Shown one piece after another: positions 12,890-16,750 of a DNA stretch of 16,750 bases (the stretch's first letter is position 1; every line of letters begins with the position of its first letter). The stretch covers positions 1-16,750 of the forward strand of contig DXMX01000002.1 in the NCBI GenBank assembly GCA_019413955.1, given 5' to 3'. The translations under genes and the position numbers were made by a program. Origin of the DNA: Collinsella sp. Its GTDB lineage: Bacteria > Actinomycetota > Coriobacteriia > Coriobacteriales > Coriobacteriaceae. Below the pieces are notes generated by a model. It was not told the origin of the DNA, ran no database searches, and saw only the letters and a list, made by a program, of their open reading frames with translations.

Positions 12890-14248
12890 GACCGGCTTGA
12901 CCTCCAGCTTAATCCCCTTGGCACAGGAGTCGCCCAAAACATCCGAAAGGGCCCAGGTCGCATATAGCGGCAAATAGAGAACCGCTCCGTTGCGCTCAAC
13001 GTTGCCTCTCGAGAAAACAATCCCGAGCCTTACGCCATATTCAGCCGTATCAAGCACATGACCGAGCGCAGCGTGCGCGTGGTAATAGGAGCCCGATTTA
13101 ACCTCGATCGGAACAGCCGTCCCATCCGGTCCATCGACCACAAAGTCCACTTCACCGCGCTTTTTTGTCTGATAGTAGTAAAGCTGGCGATTTTGGGCAG
13201 CCAGCTGCTGGGCCACCACGTTTTCGTAAATGCCGCCCAGGTTGGGCTCCTTGCTATCAAGATACGCCGCCTGGGCGACTCCAACGGGGTAACGCGCCAT
13301 CAACATGCCCGTATCCGATTGATATAGCTTGAACTGCGATGGCCGCGCCGTCTTGAGCAGGGGCGATTTTGGCTCGGTTACGATATCGGCTTTGAGAGCA
13401 ACGCCGGCATCGACAAGCCATACAAAATCTCGCTGATACTTCTCGTAGTGAGCCTTGGGGTCAATGGAATTGAGCACGAAGCGCTTGTTTTCGCCCTCGA
13501 GCATAATAGGGAGCTGATCGTAGATGCTCTGCACCTGAAGGGCTCGCCCGCTTGCATACTTGGAGATATCCCGCCGGTACTGTTCGTTGAGCTCTGACTG
13601 TAGCTGACGAACAGAGGCAAGGTCGCCCTGCGTGTCAAGGAAACGCTGCACGACCTCCGGCATTCCGCCGACAACGGTATAGGTCCTGAAGTTTGCCATC
13701 ATCGCGTCATGAATGTAATCAGGAATGGGCCTCTCGCTGATACACGCGTCACGTATCGTTTGGCGAGCCCCCTCGCTCACCCCGATTGCCCAGCAAAACT
13801 CCTCAAAATCGAGCGGGAACATCCTAAGCTCGTGAACATACCCCACGGGATAGGACCTGACGCCCTTGAACTGAGTCCCGAGCATTGACCCCGAAAACGC
13901 CCAGCGGCACCTCCCGTCCTCAACAAGGAACTTTGCCATCGTCATGATGTCGGGGGCCTCTTGGACCTCATCGATAAACACGAGCGTTTTGCCTGGCGCA
14001 ATCGACTTTCCCGAAAGAAGCGTCACCCTGCTGATGAAATCATCGGCATTCCGCGCCTCGAGAAGAGCATCTTTTGCCTGGCGGTTTTCCATGAGGTTAA
14101 GCTCGATGTAGGTTGCATGGCTGGCTTTGCCAAATGCGCGAATCGAATAGCTTTTGCCGATCTGGCGAGAACCCGTGATGAATAAGGCCTTTTGCTCGGC
14201 AGACTTCAGCCAACGCTCCAGCTCTGCCGCTATTTTCCTGCGCAGCAT
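12887..14248 (-). CDS. AAA-family ATPase with DUF4143 nuclease-like C-terminus
   Basis: This 453-residue protein has an AAA_14-type P-loop domain followed by a DUF4143 domain. Walker A is GSRQIGKS (26-33), Walker B LVFIDEVQEAP (89-99), and a sensor-like segment WAFSGSMLG lies at 116-124. The C-terminal region has a PD-(D/E)XK-like pattern: E342, RGEVDFVVDG (364-373, with D368) and PIEVKSG (380-386, with E382 and K384). The ATG at 14248 was chosen because GAGGAG sits just before it; an upstream in-frame ATG (14272) lacks one. Proteins of this family are common, often horizontally mobile, and of unknown biological role. It ends in palindrome remnants and stands alone. Confidence 0.9.
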   Translation of the reverse strand: MLRRKIAAELERWLKSAEQKALFITGSRQIGKSYSIRAFGKASHATYIELNLMENRQAKDALLEARNADDFISRVTLLSGKSIAPGKTLVFIDEVQEAPDIMTMAKFLVEDGRCRWAFSGSMLGTQFKGVRSYPVGYVHELRMFPLDFEEFCWAIGVSEGARQTIRDACISERPIPDYIHDAMMANFRTYTVVGGMPEVVQRFLDTQGDLASVRQLQSELNEQYRRDISKYASGRALQVQSIYDQLPIMLEGENKRFVLNSIDPKAHYEKYQRDFVWLVDAGVALKADIVTEPKSPLLKTARPSQFKLYQSDTGMLMARYPVGVAQAAYLDSKEPNLGGIYENVVAQQLAAQNRQLYYYQTKKRGEVDFVVDGPDGTAVPIEVKSGSYYHAHAALGHVLDTAEYGVRLGIVFSRGNVERNGAVLYLPLYATWALSDVLGDSCAKGIKLEVKPV

Positions 14249-14267
14249 AGGCTCTCTCCTCAGTGTC

Positions 14268-14348
14268 ATCAAATGAAATGCAAAGTTTTATACGCTTGAT
14301 TATCGATGAAACGCAGAATTTTTAGAACCTAAAATCAAATGAAATGCA
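14268..14348. repeat. Direct repeats flanking the promoter of the DUF4143 gene
   Basis: ATCAAATGAAATGCA occurs at 14268-14282 and again at 14334-14348, with a degenerate copy (GATGAAACGCAG) at about 14316-14327 between them. The minus-strand hexamer TATAAA (14292-14287) lies in this AT-rich stretch as a possible -10 box. This pattern would suit an autoregulatory operator. Confidence 0.5.
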
Positions 14349-14389
14349 GAGATTTGAGATTATAAGCAAAAGAAGGGGCACCACCGGCG

Positions 14390-14422
14390 AATGTGTCAAA
14401 GGGGCTGTCCCTTTGACACATT
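14390..14422. repeat. CAAAGGG-type palindrome, TGTGTC variant
   Basis: AATGTGTCAAAGGG (14390-14403) and CCCTTTGACACATT (14409-14422) are exact reverse complements around the loop GCTGT. The right arm ends 8 bases from the stop of the TIGR04076-like gene at 14431. The arm has TGTGTC where the 10901 copy has TGTGAC, and both arms changed together, so the stem is maintained. Confidence 0.8.
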
Positions 14423-14430
14423 GCGCTCGA

Positions 14431-14760
14431 CTACTCGTCAACGATCTCGGCAAGCCAGACGTTCAGCGTATCGACCTCGGGGCAGCAGAACTTTGCCGTA
14501 CCGGGCTCGTTGCCAGGCACAGTTCCGCCATAGCGCAGGATATCGATATAGGGAAAGCCCACATGGCAGGCCATGGCGCACATCTTGCCGCGGTCTCGGT
14601 CGAAGTCAAAAACGTCGCCCGGCTTGTGACCATGGTGGCAGCGGCACGCACCCAGCTGGTCCACGCAGCTCACGCGGATACGCGGACGCTTGCCACGCGG
14701 CGCGCCGAGCGGCTTGTTATCGCCCGCAGGCTTGATGCCGCCCTCGCCAGCATTACTCAT
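14431..14760 (-). CDS. Small cysteine-rich protein, TIGR04076-like
   Basis: This 109-residue cytosolic protein resembles the TIGR04076 family, whose function is unknown to me. Visible features are IRVSCVDQLGACRCHHGHKP (28-47), GDVFDFDRDRGKMCAMACH (48-66), FPYIDILRYGGTVPG (69-83) and FCCPEVD (91-97). Seven Cys residues (32, 39, 41, 61, 65, 92, 93) and nearby His make a metal site plausible. The ATG at 14760 overlaps the last 8 bases of the pyridoxal kinase gene (ATGAGTAA), so the two are translationally coupled. A TTG two codons upstream is possible. Residues 1-25 are a low-complexity leader not typical of the family. Confidence 0.8.
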   Translation of the reverse strand: MSNAGEGGIKPAGDNKPLGAPRGKRPRIRVSCVDQLGACRCHHGHKPGDVFDFDRDRGKMCAMACHVGFPYIDILRYGGTVPGNEPGTAKFCCPEVDTLNVWLAEIVDE

Positions 14761-15577
14761 GGTCAATCACATCCAGGCAGGCCTCGATGGGCAGGCCGGC
14801 GGACTTGTCCTCTTGGTCGGCATTGCGCTCGATAAGCTCCGCTACCACGCGCATGGCATCGCTCGTCGCGCGCTGAAGGCTCCAACCGGCCATAACGCGG
14901 CCGACGAGCACCGCCGAGAACGTGTCGCCCGTGCCCGGGAAATAGACCGGAATGAGCTCAAAGGGAATCGTAAAGTACTCCCCCGCCACATGGTCGTAAC
15001 CAATAACCGCGTTCGTGCCATTGACCACGGCGCTCGTAATGACCACCGACTTGGCACCCAGCTCGCGCACGGCGTCCACAAGGGCGCGGGCTTCATCGGG
15101 CGTAATTTGCTCGACGATAGGCGTGTCGGTGAGCAAACAGGCCTCGGTGTAGTTGGGAACCGCGTAGTCGGCGCACTCGAGCAGGTGCCTCATGAGACCG
15201 ATCGTGGACTCGGGCACGCCCGCATAGAGCTTGCCGTTGTCGCCCATGATGGGGTCGACGAACACCTTGGTGCCTTTTTGCGCACGGCGGTGGCAGAAGT
15301 CCGAGATGATGCGTGTCTCTTCCTCGGTCACGATAAAGCCGGTCGAGATGGCGTCGAATTCAAAGCCGAGCTCTTCCCAGATAGCGAGGCTTTGGCGCAC
15401 GTACTCGGTGGTGTCGTGGATGTAGAACTTGGGGTAGTTGAGCGTGTCGGAAACGAGCGCCGTCGGCAGGTTATGGATACGGTAGCCCATGTGCGACAGC
15501 ACCGGCAGCATGGCGGAAAGCGCAACCTTGCCGTAGCCGCACATGTCGTTGATCAGCAGCAGCTGAGTATTCTTCAT
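14753..15577 (-). CDS. Pyridoxal/pyridoxamine kinase (PfkB/ribokinase superfamily)
   Basis: This 274-residue cytosolic enzyme phosphorylates vitamin B6 vitamers (pyridoxal, pyridoxamine or pyridoxine) with ATP in the salvage route to PLP. The N-terminus LLINDMCGYGKVALSAMLP (7-25) is the PdxK/PdxY-like substrate region; KVFVDPIMGDNGKLY (about 104-118) and VPNYTEACLL match the family, and the anion-hole motif PGTGDTFSA (about 214-222) carries the catalytic Asp. The ATG at 15577 follows GGGGGA. The stop overlaps the downstream TIGR04076-like gene, so they form one operon. PdxK against PdxY cannot be decided by eye. Confidence 0.9.
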   Translation of the reverse strand: MKNTQLLLINDMCGYGKVALSAMLPVLSHMGYRIHNLPTALVSDTLNYPKFYIHDTTEYVRQSLAIWEELGFEFDAISTGFIVTEEETRIISDFCHRRAQKGTKVFVDPIMGDNGKLYAGVPESTIGLMRHLLECADYAVPNYTEACLLTDTPIVEQITPDEARALVDAVRELGAKSVVITSAVVNGTNAVIGYDHVAGEYFTIPFELIPVYFPGTGDTFSAVLVGRVMAGWSLQRATSDAMRVVAELIERNADQEDKSAGLPIEACLDVIDHE

Positions 15578-15799
15578 GAGTGTCCCCCTTGGATCGGGCG
15601 CGGCGCAACGGCGCCACAGTGCAACTAAGTGTAGCGCAGGGGACGTTGCGAGCGGAGTCGAGCAGTGCGAAGGGCAAATTGTTGCGGAAAGGTTACGGAA
15701 AATGATCCCTTTTCCTCCGTCCCCAAGGGATCACATGCACCAAAGCGGACCGTGGCGGAATCACAGATTGCCGCTTAGGAACGCTTGCAGCGTCGAGCC

Positions 15800-15827
15800 G
15801 TTACGCGGTTTGGTAAAACCGCGTAAC
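15800..15827. repeat. 12-bp perfect hairpin upstream of the marR promoter
   Basis: GTTACGCGGTTT (15800-15811) and AAACCGCGTAAC (15816-15827) enclose the loop GGTA. It ends 15 bases before the -35 box of the MarR gene. It could be an operator or a structural element; it has no T-run and so is not a clear terminator. Confidence 0.65.
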
Positions 15828-15842
15828 CACTAGTTTGGCACC

Positions 15843-15871
15843 TTGACATTGATTTCTCACACTCCTAAATT
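15843..15871 (+). promoter_or_regulatory. Sigma-70-type promoter of the MarR-exporter operon
   Basis: A perfect -35 TTGACA (15843-15848) is followed after 17 bases by TAAATT (15866-15871; 4 of 6 consensus matches). The next bases lead to the MarR gene at 15927, leaving a leader of about 50 bases. Confidence 0.7.
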
Positions 15872-15902
15872 GGTTAGGCACAAAACAATTCCACTACCTA
15901 AC
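15871..15902. promoter_or_regulatory. Candidate MarR operator overlapping the -10/+1 region
   Basis: TGGTTAGGCA (15871-15880) and CTACCTAACTA in the 15892-15904 region are imperfect inverted half-sites (TTRGTTAGGYA-like), starting at the end of the -10 box. MarR regulators usually bind such palindromes in their own promoters. The half-site spacing is wide, so this is a tentative call. Confidence 0.4.
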
Positions 15903-15926
15903 TAAAGAAAGGAGCAACACTAATTC

Positions 15927-16433
15927 ATGTGCGATGAACCTCTTAACCTTTGTTCGCACGAGCCCGGCGGCGACCCGTCACAGCCGGCGGATGTACCCGA
16001 AGCGGTCAGCGCCGAAGACAAACTCGCCAAGCGCATCCTGAGCGGCCTGGGTTTTTGCGGCCATTACATGCATTTTCACGGCGGCGGCATATCTGGCAAG
16101 GCGCCTATTGTCTGCCTACTCGCCAAGCAGCCGACCGGCGAGCTGTCCCAACAGGAGCTCGGCATGCACTTCGACCTCAAGCCAGGGTCCCTTTCCGAGA
16201 TTCTGTCCAAGCTCGAACTGGGCGGTCTTATCGAGCGCAGTCGCAATCCCAAAGACCGTCGGCAGCTCACCATCCGCCTGACCGAAGCGGGATGGGAAAA
16301 GGCCCGTGTTGAGCAGGCAGCCCGCATTCGCTTTAGGGAACAGGCCTTTAGCGCCCTTACGCACGACGAGCGCGAACAGCTCGCCGAGATGCTCGAAAAA
16401 ATCCGCGTAACCTGGGAGGAACTGGATGATTAA
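15927..16433 (+). CDS. MarR-family transcriptional regulator
   Basis: This 168-residue protein has a winged helix at about 58-125: PIVCLLAKQPTGELSQQELG (60-79), recognition helix region LKPGSLSEILSKLELGGLI (84-102) and the basic wing RNPKDRRQLTIRLTEAG (106-122), flanked by dimerisation helices. Residues 1-30 are an acidic, Cys-containing leader, and Cys44 and His46, His49 and His51 cluster before the DNA-binding domain, so thiol or metal sensing is possible but unproven. GGAG lies 12 bases before the ATG, a slightly long spacing. The gene overlaps the next ABC exporter by 8 bases, so it very probably represses that exporter and itself. Confidence 0.92.
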   Translation: MCDEPLNLCSHEPGGDPSQPADVPEAVSAEDKLAKRILSGLGFCGHYMHFHGGGISGKAPIVCLLAKQPTGELSQQELGMHFDLKPGSLSEILSKLELGGLIERSRNPKDRRQLTIRLTEAGWEKARVEQAARIRFREQAFSALTHDEREQLAEMLEKIRVTWEELDD

Positions 16434-16750
16434 AACCCTCATGGGAAGCATCCGCGATTACAAGACGGTCACGATCGCCACGCCGCTGCTGGTGCTTGGC
16501 GAGGTGCTCTGCGAAATGATGATCCCGTTTATCACCGCCGACATGATCGACGCCATCAAAGACGGTGCCACCGTCGCCCAGATGCTTCCCACCGCAGGCT
16601 TTTTGGTGCTCATCGCACTGACGTCGCTCGCTTTTGGTGCCGCTGCCGGCGTCACCTGCAGTCATGCGAGCTGCGGCTTCGCCAAGAACCTGCGTCACGA
16701 CCTGTTCTACAAGATCCAGACGTTCAGCTTTGCCAACATCGATGAGTTCT
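16426..16750 (+). CDS. ABC-type multidrug exporter, N-terminal membrane part (partial)
   Basis: The ATG at 16426 follows GGAGGA and overlaps the MarR stop (ATGATTAA). The 108 visible residues start MIKTLMGSIRDYK, then a membrane helix (about 16-38, with PLLVLGEVLCEMMIPFITAD), then a second helix (about 55-76), then FAKNLRHDLFYKIQTFSFANIDEF. The pattern of the last segment is the coupling-helix region of type IV ABC exporters (MdlB/MsbA-like). The ATP-binding domain lies beyond the window. A second half-transporter gene probably follows, as in many MarR-ABC-ABC operons, but this cannot be seen. Confidence 0.85.
   Translation, partial: MIKTLMGSIRDYKTVTIATPLLVLGEVLCEMMIPFITADMIDAIKDGATVAQMLPTAGFLVLIALTSLAFGAAAGVTCSHASCGFAKNLRHDLFYKIQTFSFANIDEF

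Larger units (their letters stand above)
15578..15926. other. 349-base divergent intergenic region with two hairpins and the marR promoter
   Basis: No gene was found here. It holds a 9-bp hairpin TGATCCCTT/AAGGGATCA (15703-15711 and 15725-15733), a perfect 12-bp hairpin at 15800-15827, and a plus-strand promoter from 15843. The minus-strand promoter for the kinase gene must also lie here, but no convincing -35/-10 pair was visible. Confidence 0.7.

Overview
The window looks like chromosome of a high-GC gut actinobacterium of the Coriobacteriia, most likely Collinsella or a close relative. The reasons are strong GC bias at third codon positions, clear AGGAG-type ribosome sites, familiar Coriobacteriia protein families, and many intergenic hairpins with the core CAAAGGGACTGYCCCTTTG. 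The genus is inferred from style, not from a marker gene. No rRNA, tRNA, CRISPR array, transposase or phage gene was seen.

Layout. (1) 1-2673, minus: a polar amino acid-type ABC importer in the order binding lipoprotein, permease, ATPase; the ATPase runs off the left edge. (2) 2792-4806, minus: an aldose epimerase-like enzyme and an acidic single-pass membrane protein, with a terminator and palindromes. (3) 4883-5849: palindromes and a MerR-type regulator, minus. (4) 5941-10828, minus: the most interesting block. It holds a UbiX flavin prenyltransferase, a UbiD-family decarboxylase close to gallate decarboxylase LpdC, a DASS/SLC13-type transporter with an apparent frameshift near its start, and a two-domain protein that joins an LpdD-like prenyl-flavin chaperone domain to an isopentenyl-diphosphate isomerase-like Nudix domain. 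(5) 10990-12723, plus: an MFS exporter and a low-molecular-weight protein tyrosine phosphatase. (6) 12887-15577, minus: an AAA/DUF4143 ATPase, a small cysteine-rich TIGR04076-like protein, and a pyridoxal/pyridoxamine kinase that overlaps it. (7) 15843 to the right edge, plus: a MarR regulator with its promoter, overlapping the start of an ABC exporter gene that leaves the window.

How the genes may work together. UbiX makes prenylated FMN from reduced FMN and a dimethylallyl phosphate. UbiD-type decarboxylases need this cofactor, and LpdD-type proteins assist gallate decarboxylases. The fused Idi-like domain points to prenyl-donor supply or processing. The set therefore reads as a self-contained aromatic-acid (gallate or protocatechuate type) decarboxylation cassette, with the transporter as candidate substrate importer. 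The Idi-like domain keeps the isomerase metal ligands, but Ala replaces the catalytic Cys. It may therefore not be an isomerase; processing DMAPP to DMAP for UbiX is one testable idea. This fusion and its context are the best candidate for a little-described system.

A second theme is a set of long near-perfect palindromes. Several sit within about 10 bases of the stop codons of minus-strand genes, and two stop codons lie inside or at the edge of degenerate copies.
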